Of a DNA stretch of 50,230 nt, positions 41,980 to 48,702 are shown piece by piece (within the stretch, counting starts at the first letter, position 1; the number at the start of each line of letters is the position of its first letter). The position numbers and the translations under genes were made by a program. The notes beneath the pieces are model-generated. The model saw only the letters and a program-made list of their open reading frames with translations. It did not search any database and was not told the origin of the DNA. The stretch is taken from the NCBI GenBank assembly GCA_045602325.1, contig JAZSBH010000164.1, positions 1 through 50,230 of the forward strand. Reading direction: 5' to 3'. This DNA is from CAMEON01 sp045602325 (GTDB lineage: Bacteria; Bacillota; Clostridia; Oscillospirales; CAG-272).

Positions 41980-42939
41980 TTAATCGACAAATAACATAAG
42001 GCCGTAAGCGATCTCCTCGGCATAGAGCCTGTGACCCGTCCCGTTGGGGTGCCAGGGGTCAGCGAAAAAGTAGGGGGCACGAGCCTCCTCGGGCAGGGGG
42101 GCCAGCAGAGCGTTCATCTCGGCGTTGCAGTCTACGAGGGTCACGCCCTGCTCGGCGGCTACCTGCCGCATGGCCTCTACGTAATCGTCGTAGGAAATTC
42201 CCCGGCTGTTGAACGGATCCCCACCGATCGGGGTGACGGTATGCCACAGGATGCGGGCGGTCAGTCCCCGCTGCAGTTCCAGCATACGATGCAGGGCGGT
42301 CGCGTACGCCTCGGGCGCGGGGGACTGCAACCAGTCGTTGATGGTATGGCCCTCAAAGAGGATGGCGTGGGGCGAAAGGGGGGCGATATAGCGGTCAAAA
42401 TACTGATCCGCGTATTTCCCAACGGGGCAGGAGCCAATGCCGCAATTGACCAAGGCGTAGGGGCCTGTGTACAGTTCCACACGGTAAACGAGGATACGGC
42501 TCCCCGCCGTACAGGAGACCGTCAGCCCCTTCGTTTCTCCGCTAGATGCAATGAGGTGCGCCACCCGCATACGGGTGTTGTAGGCGCCGCTTTCGCTTTG
42601 GAGGGTCACCGTTGTGGGAGCGCATTCCGCGGCGGATAGCTCTGCCTCCGCCTCATCCTGCTCTGCCATGAAAAACACCCGCGCCAGAGAAAAGGCGTTG
42701 GGGAGGGTAAGAGGCTTCCCCGCCTCCACGGCAAGGCCCTCCATCCACTCGTATTCCGCGCAGGACGAGCCCGTCTTGCGGTTCAGCTCGTCCCGCAGAA
42801 GGTTAACGTAGCAGGGAGGAGAAAAGGGCAGGGGACGCAGATCCCCACAGCAAACAGGGGGCTGAAAGTGCTTTTCGGCGCCGACCCCCTCGCCCCACGT
42901 ATGGGAATCTCCGATGACGGGTATGATGCGAATGCTCAC
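41980..42939 (-). CDS. SGNH/GDSL-type hydrolase
   Basis: 319 residues from GTG 42939, which has AAGGAGG about 8 nt upstream; a longer reading frame from 43023 has no ribosome binding site. Block I is VIGDSHTWGEG (Ser of GDS is the nucleophile), block III GHTINDWLQ, block V DPWHPNGTGH with the catalytic Asp/His. SGNH enzymes are esterases or lipases, often removing acetyl groups from glycans. The protein has no signal peptide, so it should be intracellular. Near rhamnosidase-like genes, deacetylation of rhamnose-containing oligosaccharides is a reasonable guess. Confidence 0.88.
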   Translation of the reverse strand: MSIRIIPVIGDSHTWGEGVGAEKHFQPPVCCGDLRPLPFSPPCYVNLLRDELNRKTGSSCAEYEWMEGLAVEAGKPLTLPNAFSLARVFFMAEQDEAEAELSAAECAPTTVTLQSESGAYNTRMRVAHLIASSGETKGLTVSCTAGSRILVYRVELYTGPYALVNCGIGSCPVGKYADQYFDRYIAPLSPHAILFEGHTINDWLQSPAPEAYATALHRMLELQRGLTARILWHTVTPIGGDPFNSRGISYDDYVEAMRQVAAEQGVTLVDCNAEMNALLAPLPEEARAPYFFADPWHPNGTGHRLYAEEIAYGLMLFVD

Positions 42940-43028
42940 GGACTCATCCTCCTTGTTCGGATACTGAAAATCCCCCGCGGACTGCGAGGGATTCCAGGGT
43001 CGCTTTTTGAGACACAACCACAAATACT

Positions 43029-43057
43029 ATTATAGCACATCTCCAAACAAATTGCAA
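43029..43057 (-). promoter_or_regulatory. Promoter of the SGNH hydrolase gene
   Basis: Minus strand TTGCAA (43057-43052), 17 nt, TATAAT (43034-43029). The GTG start is about 90 nt downstream. Confidence 0.88.
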
Positions 43058-43130
43058 TGCATTTTCGGCAATTTGACTTTTTTCTATATTATAAACAAAA
43101 ATATTTTGTCAACTTCGTGTATTTTGGATA

Positions 43131-43159
43131 TTGCATTTCGGAGAAAAGTATGCTATACT
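43131..43159 (+). promoter_or_regulatory. Promoter of the small-transcript locus
   Basis: TTGCAT (43131-43136), 17 nt, TATACT (43154-43159), with extended -10 TG (TGCTATACT). It predicts a transcript starting near 43166. Confidence 0.85.
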
Positions 43160-43186
43160 ATAGTCACATCAAGGAGGTACAGTCCA

Positions 43187-43349
43187 ATGGCAAAGTAAGA
43201 CAAACGACTTTGACGAAGCCGAACGAGCAGAACACAACGGGATCCGAACAAGACGCAAGACGATGGAAATAGAGTCGGATCCAAGCGATGAAAGCCAATG
43301 TGTTGTTACGGGCATCAAAGTCACTCGCCACTCGCCTTTTGCATAACAG
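43187..43349 (+). other. Small ORF pair at the start of the transcript: MAK stop, then an open frame in +1
   Basis: AAGGAGG (43171-43177) sits 9 nt before ATG 43187. The frame reads Met-Ala-Lys-TAA (43187-43198). One base further (frame of 43188) stays open to the TAA at 43344-43346 and would give a 50-codon peptide with FDEAERAEHNGIRTRRKTME in it. A +1 slip at AAG-TAA would fuse them. This may be a programmed frameshift, a mutated gene or coincidence; it is not a known family. Confidence 0.35.
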
Positions 43350-43453
43350 CCGGCTCCCGGGAGAAAACAAACGGTATTCTTGTTAAAGAAAAAATAAAAT
43401 CAGATGTGTTTCAAGCCACGGCATGGAGAAAGCAAGAGGTAGATTACGAATAG
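43298..43453 (+). CDS. Small ORF, 51 codons, unknown
   Basis: ATG 43298 to TAG 43453. Its later half (GILVKEKIKSDVFQATAWRK) looks protein-like, but its start has no clear ribosome binding site and overlaps the preceding small frame. It could be the downstream part of a frameshifted longer gene beginning at 43187, since it is in the same frame as the MAK start. Weak evidence. Confidence 0.3.
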   Translation: MCCYGHQSHSPLAFCITAGSREKTNGILVKEKIKSDVFQATAWRKQEVDYE

Positions 43454-43467
43454 GAGGATAGCCAAAA

Positions 43468-43500
43468 ATGATGTTAGATACTAAGAGCGAACAGAAATGA
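43468..43500 (+). CDS. 10-residue peptide ORF before the terminator
   Basis: AGGAGG (43452-43457) lies about 10 nt before ATG 43468; the peptide is MMLDTKSEQK and its stop TGA falls inside the terminator stem. A ribosome on this ORF would disrupt the hairpin, suggesting possible translation-coupled attenuation. Confidence 0.35.
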   Translation: MMLDTKSEQK

Positions 43501-43548
43501 CCCTTGGTCACGCCTTACAACCGTGGTCAAGGGTCATTTCTCTTTTTG
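43496..43548 (+). terminator. Strong terminator of the small transcript
   Basis: 17-bp stem with two G-U pairs (AATGACCCTTG... pairing with ...CAAGGGTCATT, 43496-43538), 9-nt loop, followed by TTCTCTTTTTG. Confidence 0.93.
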
Positions 43549-43573
43549 TTTGCTTGGATAATTTCAAAACCTA

Positions 43574-43602
43574 TTGACAAGCTTTTCCCTATAGGGTATA
43601 AT
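43574..43602 (+). promoter_or_regulatory. Consensus promoter of the GH106-like/leucine-rich operon
   Basis: TTGACA (43574-43579), 17 nt, TATAAT (43597-43602): perfect consensus. The start codon is about 260 nt downstream, with the palindromic element at 43660-43818 lying in the leader. Confidence 0.92.
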
Positions 43603-43659
43603 ACATGCAAAGTCCCCTGTCCGGGGTAAATACTTACTGTAGCCGATTGCAAAATGATC

Positions 43660-43818
43660 AAATTGGGGTTTATCGGACGGTTCATAATCTCCATCGTAGG
43701 GGCGAACTGTGTTCGCCCGATACTCCAAAATCTATATATACCAACACTTTTGAAGGTTGGCGGGCGAACACAGTTCCCCCCTACGGAGTGGGGGTATCTG
43801 TTCGACAAACCCCAATTT
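43660..43818. repeat. MITE-like element with nested inverted repeats in a 5' leader
   Basis: Outer arms: 43660-43680 and 43798-43818, 18 of 21 bases paired. Inner arms: 43696-43719 and 43761-43784, 23 of 24 bases paired, each inner arm itself containing an eight-base GGGCGAAC...GTTCGCCC pairing (imperfect in the right arm). The region has no coding potential of its own. It is a palindromic, probably mobile or formerly mobile, dispersed element. A 17-base piece of its outer arm recurs at 50112-50128. Confidence 0.75.
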
Positions 43819-43870
43819 TCCAAATTATGCAATCACCTATTAACACTTACTACACAAGGAGGCACCCACC

Positions 43871-45955
43871 ATGACCCCTGCCGTACACAATCTTCCCTTG
43901 AAGATCATCCATAATTTCCCCTATCCTGCAAACGCGACCCTTGACGAGAAAAAGTCGGTGGTGACGAACTATCTTCTGGAGATGCAGTCCCGCGGCTTCG
44001 GCGGTATCGTGAGCAACGTTTGCACCCGCAACTATACCCAAGATCCCGAGGAATGGGAGGTCTTCGCCTTTGTTGCCGACGAATGCGAGCGGCTGGGGCT
44101 CCGCCTCTGGATCTACGACGAGGACGGCTATCCCAGCGGTGCGGCGGGCGGTTTGACCATCGCCGAAAACCCCGAGTTCGAGGCTACCGCTGTGGTCATG
44201 GTCAAGGAAACCATTGGTGCGGGCGAGGAAAAGACCCTGGACCTCCCCCGCGGGCATCAGCATTTCCTCTACGCCGCCGTATACCCTTGCGATGGGGAAG
44301 GCAACCTCATTTCCGACGAGACCGGCAAATACGCTCCTGTCGATACCGCTGATTGCCGCTACTCTGCCGAGGCGGTCTCCCTGCACAATCCCTTGAACAC
44401 CCCCGCCGTGGCGGTGGCCTTTGTTCGCAAGCGCCTCTATGAGGGCACCCACAGTGTCCATAACGTATTCCAGTGCCGCCGCTACATCGACGTCACCAAT
44501 CGGGACGCCGTGGCCGCCTTCCTGCGGAATACGTATGAGCAGTACGCAAAGCAGGTTCCCGAGCATCACCACGCGGGAGCGGGACGGGTCATCCCCAAGA
44601 TCGGTCAGATCGAGGCGGTGTTCACCGACGAGCCCTCCCTCATGGGCTGTTACATCAACAAGGGGCTGTACCCGGCCACGGTCAAGGATCCCTTTGATGC
44701 CGAAATGTCCCTTTACCCCGTCCTGACCTACGGCCGTGACGTGGAGAATGCCTATGCCTCCCGCTATGGCCGCGACCTGTTCCCGGATTTCGCATCCATC
44801 TTCCTGGGGGACACCGATGCCGCTAAGTCGGTGCGCTATGACTACTACACCCTTCTGTCCGATCTCTACGAGGAGAGCTTCTTCTCCCAGATCTCGGATT
44901 GGTGCGCTCGCCACGAGATCAGCTTCTCGGGGCACCTACTCCTGGAGGACGACATCCGCTTCCATACCGTCTTTGAGGGCAACTTCTTCTCGCTCCTGCG
45001 GCACATGCACTTCCCCGGCATTGATATGCTCCAGTCCATTCCCTCCATGCTCTGCCACAGCGACTACGCCTTCACCCCCAAGCTGGTGTCCTCCATCGCC
45101 CGCGCATACAACCGTCCCCACGTCATGAGCGAGGTCTCGGCCCACGCCCAGGGCGGTAAGGTCACCCATGACCAGATGTACGCCTCCCTCTGCGCCCAGT
45201 ATGCCCTGGGTGTGGATACCTTCACCTACTACTACGGTGAGCGCTTCATGGATCCCGAGACCTACACGAGGTACAACCACGCGCTGGGCCGCATCGATGC
45301 CGTCATGGCGGGGCGTACCGTGGCGGATGCTCTGTTGTACTACCCCATTGAGACCTTCCGCATGCACCATCGTCCCTCGGATGCTCAGTACGGCAGCTAT
45401 ACCGAGGCAGAGAATGCCTACAAGCTGAATCTGATGGCCATCCAGAACACCCTGTTGGACAACCAGATCGATTTTGACTACGCCGACTACGACGTGCTTT
45501 CCCGCATGACGGTCTGCGAGGACGGCACCCTTCTCGCGCCGAACGGCTATCGCTATTCGACCCTGATCCTGCCTCCCATGGAGTACACCCCCGCCATGGC
45601 GAATCTGCTCTCGGACACCGCCGCCTGGGGCAATGTCATCCGCGTTGGGGAGGATTCCACCGCTATCAGCGAGATCCCCGATCGCCTGACTCGCCGCGCT
45701 CTGACGGCCGAGGGTGCCACCCACGGTGTGCTCCGTCTGGTCAGAGAGACCGAAAAGGGACGCGCTTGCCTGCTGGTCAACACCAACGAGGAGGCTGTTA
45801 CCGCCCGCTTTACCGTTGCAGGGATGACTGCACCTGTGCTGTACGATCCCTTTGCGGACGCCGAGGTGGCGTGTGTGTTTACACCCGACGGGGACGAGTT
45901 CGGCTTTACGGTTACCTTGGGGGCTTTGCAGAGTTTGATCGTGAAGGAGGAATGA
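43871..45955 (+). CDS. GH106-like glycoside hydrolase (putative alpha-L-rhamnosidase), second copy
   Basis: 694 residues, no signal peptide. The barrel half starts IIHNFPYPANATLDEKKSVV and contains LWIYDEDGYPSG (about 78-89) and VFTDEPSLMGCY (250-261), an acidic site typical of GH106-like enzymes. An amidotransferase-like domain follows (LLYYPIETFRMHH about 491-503, DFDYADYDVLSRM, STLILPPMEYT). Compared with the enzyme at 19360-21807 it shares this plan but low identity. AAGGAGG lies 8 nt before ATG 43871. The stop at 45955 is 2 nt before the next start codon. Confidence 0.75.
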   Translation: MTPAVHNLPLKIIHNFPYPANATLDEKKSVVTNYLLEMQSRGFGGIVSNVCTRNYTQDPEEWEVFAFVADECERLGLRLWIYDEDGYPSGAAGGLTIAENPEFEATAVVMVKETIGAGEEKTLDLPRGHQHFLYAAVYPCDGEGNLISDETGKYAPVDTADCRYSAEAVSLHNPLNTPAVAVAFVRKRLYEGTHSVHNVFQCRRYIDVTNRDAVAAFLRNTYEQYAKQVPEHHHAGAGRVIPKIGQIEAVFTDEPSLMGCYINKGLYPATVKDPFDAEMSLYPVLTYGRDVENAYASRYGRDLFPDFASIFLGDTDAAKSVRYDYYTLLSDLYEESFFSQISDWCARHEISFSGHLLLEDDIRFHTVFEGNFFSLLRHMHFPGIDMLQSIPSMLCHSDYAFTPKLVSSIARAYNRPHVMSEVSAHAQGGKVTHDQMYASLCAQYALGVDTFTYYYGERFMDPETYTRYNHALGRIDAVMAGRTVADALLYYPIETFRMHHRPSDAQYGSYTEAENAYKLNLMAIQNTLLDNQIDFDYADYDVLSRMTVCEDGTLLAPNGYRYSTLILPPMEYTPAMANLLSDTAAWGNVIRVGEDSTAISEIPDRLTRRALTAEGATHGVLRLVRETEKGRACLLVNTNEEAVTARFTVAGMTAPVLYDPFADAEVACVFTPDGDEFGFTVTLGALQSLIVKEE

Positions 45956-45957
45956 CC

Positions 45958-46830
45958 GTGTATACCGAAGATTCCGCCTACCGGGAATACCTGCAAGACC
46001 GTCCCGGCCTTATTCAAATGAGCGATACCGAAAAGCGCCTGTACGCCTCCCGTCCCAAGGCCCACAAGACCGATGCCTTCCAGCCCTGTGACATGACCCC
46101 CGACGACGTGGATTACGAAATGTCCTTTTCAAAAAGCAAAAAGGTGCTGGAGATCCATGGCATGAATCAGGAGAGTCTGGAGCATTTCGTCCTGCATTAC
46201 GGCTCCACCTATGAATTCATTCACTTCTTTCACTGCCAGAAGATTTCGGATTTCTCCCCCTTGGAGGATATGCCCAACCTGCGGGACGTGAATATCACAT
46301 GGAACAACTGCGCCACCCGCCTGTGGGATCTCTCCCGCAATCCCCGCTTCATGGGACTGGGCATCATCGACGCCAAAAAGCTGACGTCAAACGGCCTCCC
46401 CCTGCTGGAAACGGGCAAAAACAACCTGCGCGAGATCTACGTCAGCGGCGATATCTTCAACGGCTATCCCATGAAGGATCTGAACTGCTTCGCGGGGTTT
46501 TCCATGCTCCGTCATCTGGCTCTTAATCAGATCAAACCAGCCAATAAGGATACCTCCTTTCTGGATACACTCCCCGTTTTGGAGGAATTCGACTTCGACC
46601 CCGGGATGCTTACCACCGAGCAGATCGCCCGCCTCTGTGCCAAATACCCCGACCTCGGCGGCCGCTTCATGGGGCCGTGGGGTGTGGAGTACAACACCAC
46701 GACTTATATCCGCGTCAGCGGCTACCGTAAGCCTACCCTGGAAATTCCCAAGCAACAAGCCGCACTGGACAGGCACGTGGCCAAATTCAACGCTCTCGTG
46801 GAGCAGTACCGTGCGGAGTTGGACCCATAA
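45958..46830 (+). CDS. Leucine-rich-repeat-like protein, unknown function
   Basis: 290 residues from GTG 45958. That start is chosen because AAGGAGG (45944-45950) is 7 nt upstream; the ATG at 45952 would be only 1 nt from it. The middle (about 75-230) has repeated leucine/isoleucine spacing typical of a curved repeat fold: LRDVNITWNNC, FMGLGIIDAKKL, LREIYVSGDIF, LRHLALNQIKP and LEEFDFDPG. No signal peptide, no catalytic motif. It is tightly coupled to the GH106-like gene, so the two likely work together; a recognition or scaffold role is inferred. Confidence 0.7.
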   Translation: MYTEDSAYREYLQDRPGLIQMSDTEKRLYASRPKAHKTDAFQPCDMTPDDVDYEMSFSKSKKVLEIHGMNQESLEHFVLHYGSTYEFIHFFHCQKISDFSPLEDMPNLRDVNITWNNCATRLWDLSRNPRFMGLGIIDAKKLTSNGLPLLETGKNNLREIYVSGDIFNGYPMKDLNCFAGFSMLRHLALNQIKPANKDTSFLDTLPVLEEFDFDPGMLTTEQIARLCAKYPDLGGRFMGPWGVEYNTTTYIRVSGYRKPTLEIPKQQAALDRHVAKFNALVEQYRAELDP

Positions 46831-46846
46831 TTACCCGATACAGTCA

Positions 46847-46876
46847 GCATCCTTCCTGCGGGGAGGATGCTTTTTT
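46847..46876 (+). terminator. Terminator of the GH106-like/leucine-rich operon
   Basis: GCATCCTTCC (46847-46856), TGCG loop, GGGAGGATGC (46861-46870), then TTTTTT. A 10-bp stem with one G-U. Confidence 0.94.
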
Positions 46877-46917
46877 CTTGCATCCGTAAACGAATTGTAA
46901 ACAAAAGCCCCTTTTCC

Positions 46918-46946
46918 TTGACAAATCCGTTGGGGTCTGTTACAAT
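46918..46946 (+). promoter_or_regulatory. Promoter of the CNNM/CorC-type transporter
   Basis: TTGACA (46918-46923), 17 nt, TACAAT (46941-46946). It predicts a leader of about 270 nt. Confidence 0.87.
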
Positions 46947-46952
46947 GTATAG

Positions 46953-47160
46953 TAATTATAGAGCCAAAGCTCGGAAAGGAGATGGTAGTCAACCATGGAC
47001 GGAGACAGTAGTACCGACGGGGATAATTGCACCTGCACGTGCAGTATGAGCCGCAGCTACATCATTTGTGAATATTTGTGCTCGTGTATGCCGCCATACG
47101 CGATTTTTCGGCGTGCCTGCTTTGCTCGGACTTGATCCGACGGGACAGGTAGGCCTTTTT
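46953..47160 (+). promoter_or_regulatory. Structured leader of the CNNM/CorC gene with terminator-like end
   Basis: From the predicted start the leader has GAGC-CAAA-GCTC, paired GG..CC modules, and a terminator-like hairpin at 47115-47160: GCCTGCTT pairs with AGGTAGGC (two G-U), TCGGA/TCCGA inside, then TTTTT. This is the layout of a riboswitch or attenuator ahead of a metal transporter. It does not match the M-box or yybP-ykoY patterns I know. A 14-base direct repeat TTTGTGAATATTTG stands at 47065-47078 and 47190-47203. Confidence 0.5.
46995..47135 (+). CDS. Cys-rich 46-codon ORF inside the leader (doubtful)
   Basis: ATG 46995 to TGA 47135. The peptide has seven Cys (12, 14, 16, 25, 29, 31, 42), including NCTCTC. 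AAAGGAG lies about 13 nt upstream, which is long. Its stop lies in the terminator hairpin. It could be a leader peptide sensing metal or Cys-tRNA, or simply an ORF by chance in a structured RNA. Confidence 0.25.
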   Translation: MDGDSSTDGDNCTCTCSMSRSYIICEYLCSCMPPYAIFRRACFART

Positions 47161-47220
47161 GCGTTTATTTTTTCGAGTACCCAAAAATCTTTGTGAATAT
47201 TTGAATTGGAGCTTCATATC

Positions 47221-48636
47221 ATGTATGTCCAGATCATCATCATGGCCGTGTGTCTCTTGATGTCCGCTTATTTTTCCGCTACCGAAACCGCCTTTTCGAC
47301 CTTGAGCAAGACCAAGCTCAAGACCCTGATCGAAAAGGGCAACAAGCGCGCCTCTCTCGCGCTCAAGCTCAGCGAGAATTACGATCGTTTGATTTCCACC
47401 ATTCTTATTGGTAACAACCTGGTCAATATTCTTCTGTCTTCTATTGCTACGGTGTTCGTTATCACCTTGTGCGTGAAATACAAGGATCAGACCTTTTCGG
47501 ACAATTACAGCACCCTGATCTCCACCGCCGCCGTCACGGTCGTGGTGCTGATCTTCGGTGAGATCACCCCCAAATCCATTGCCAAGAACCGCCCCGAGGG
47601 CTTTGCCATGTTCTCGGCTCCCCTCATGCAGTTCTTTATCTGGATCCTCATTCCGTTCAGCGCCTTGTTCTCCCTGTGGACAAAGCTTGTGGCCAAGATC
47701 TTCCGCGTTAAGGCCGACAGCAAGATGTCCCAGGAAGAGCTTCTCATGCTGGTGGAGGAGGTCCAGGAGGAGGGAACCATTGACGACGAGGAGGGTGACC
47801 TGCTCCGCAATGCCATTAACTTCACCGAGCAGAAGGCCGAGGATATTCTGACCCACCGCGTCGACCTGGAGGGCTTTGATATCGAGACCCCCATGGAGGA
47901 GATCGGTCAGATCTTTGAGGAATCTCGCTTCTCCCGTCTCCTGGTGTACGAGGAGAGCATCGACAAGATCGTGGGTGTGCTTCATTCCAAGGACGTGTTC
48001 ACCGCCAAGGGTCTGACCGACAAGCCCCTGGAGGAGCTGATCACACCTCCCCTGTTCATTCACAAGGGTGAGCGGATCGACGATCTGCTCCGCGACCTGC
48101 AGACCAACAAGTCCCATCTGGCCGTGGTGCTGGACGAGTACGGCGGTACCCTGGGTATCGTCACCATGGAGGACATTCTGGAGGAGCTGGTGGGCGACAT
48201 CTGGGACGAGCACGACGAGGTGGTGGAGGACTACAAGGAGATCGCAGAGAACACCTTCCGCATCGACTGCGGCGGTAGTTTGGAGGATTTCTGCGAGTTC
48301 TTCGATCTGGATATTGAATCCGACAACATCACCATCAACGGCTGGATCATGGAGGCCATGGATAAGATCCCGGCCTGCGGCGACCGCTTTAGCTTTGAAA
48401 ATCTCGATATCACCGTCACCGAGACCGATTACCATCGCGTGTCCACCATTCAAGTGGTGCGCCACGAGATCGAGGACGACGAGGACGAGGATGACAAGAA
48501 GTCCAGAAAGGACAAGGATAAGGATAAGGAAGACCGAGACCGCGAGCATGATCGTGACCGCGACGATGACGAGGATGACCGCGGAGACCGTGACCGCGAA
48601 TCCAAGAAAAAGAGCAAGGATAAGGCGTCGGTTTGA
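47221..48636 (+). CDS. CNNM/CorC-family transporter (hemolysin family) with charged tail
   Basis: 471 residues. DUF21/CNNM transmembrane domain at 1-170 (YFSATETAFSTLSKTKLK 17-34, GEITPKSIAKN 113-123), a CBS pair at about 205-325 (EDILTHRVDLEGF, RFSRLLVYEES, HLAVVLDEYGGTLGIVTMED), and the CorC_HlyC domain at about 345-420. A roughly 50-residue tail of Asp/Glu/Lys/Arg runs (such as KDKDKDKEDRDREHDRDRDD) follows and is likely disordered. Close relatives in Gram-positives export Mg2+ and Co2+. ATG 47221 is preferred over the TTG 15 nt earlier, with GGAG before it. Preceded by a leader with terminator. Confidence 0.9.
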   Translation: MYVQIIIMAVCLLMSAYFSATETAFSTLSKTKLKTLIEKGNKRASLALKLSENYDRLISTILIGNNLVNILLSSIATVFVITLCVKYKDQTFSDNYSTLISTAAVTVVVLIFGEITPKSIAKNRPEGFAMFSAPLMQFFIWILIPFSALFSLWTKLVAKIFRVKADSKMSQEELLMLVEEVQEEGTIDDEEGDLLRNAINFTEQKAEDILTHRVDLEGFDIETPMEEIGQIFEESRFSRLLVYEESIDKIVGVLHSKDVFTAKGLTDKPLEELITPPLFIHKGERIDDLLRDLQTNKSHLAVVLDEYGGTLGIVTMEDILEELVGDIWDEHDEVVEDYKEIAENTFRIDCGGSLEDFCEFFDLDIESDNITINGWIMEAMDKIPACGDRFSFENLDITVTETDYHRVSTIQVVRHEIEDDEDEDDKKSRKDKDKDKEDRDREHDRDRDDDEDDRGDRDRESKKKSKDKASV

Positions 48637-48654
48637 TGCTTTGCTTCCCATAAC

Positions 48655-48688
48655 GAAAGCACCCCGGACGGCTGTCCGAGGTGCTTTC
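48655..48688. terminator. Terminator-like palindrome between convergent genes
   Basis: GAAAGCACC and GGTGCTTTC arms (48655-48663, 48680-48688) enclose CGGAC/GTCCG after one mismatch, 14 bp in all. No long U-tract on either strand, but its location between stop codons suggests a bidirectional terminator. Confidence 0.7.
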
Positions 48689-48702
48689 TGCATGGTATGG
48701 GG

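Larger units (their letters stand above)
43166..43548 (+). ncRNA. Candidate ~380-nt structured RNA or small-peptide transcript
   Basis: Bounded by the promoter at 43131-43159 and a strong terminator at 43496-43548. It holds two long-range stems, GACTTTGA (43206-43213) with TCAAAGTC (43315-43322), enclosing GGATCCGA (43240-43247) with TCGGATCC (43275-43282), both perfect 8-bp pairs. It also holds several small ORFs with good ribosome binding sites (separate entries). Base composition is unlike the flanking genes, and no known RNA family (tmRNA, RNase P, 6S, SRP) is recognisable. Confidence 0.55.

Noticed and set aside
43527..43832. 101-codon minus-strand ORF
   Set aside because: It runs through the terminator, a perfect promoter and the palindromic element, so it cannot be a conserved gene.
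46953..47160. M-box (Mg2+) or yybP-ykoY (Mn2+) riboswitch
   Set aside because: The conserved core sequences I know for both were not found, so the leader is left unnamed.
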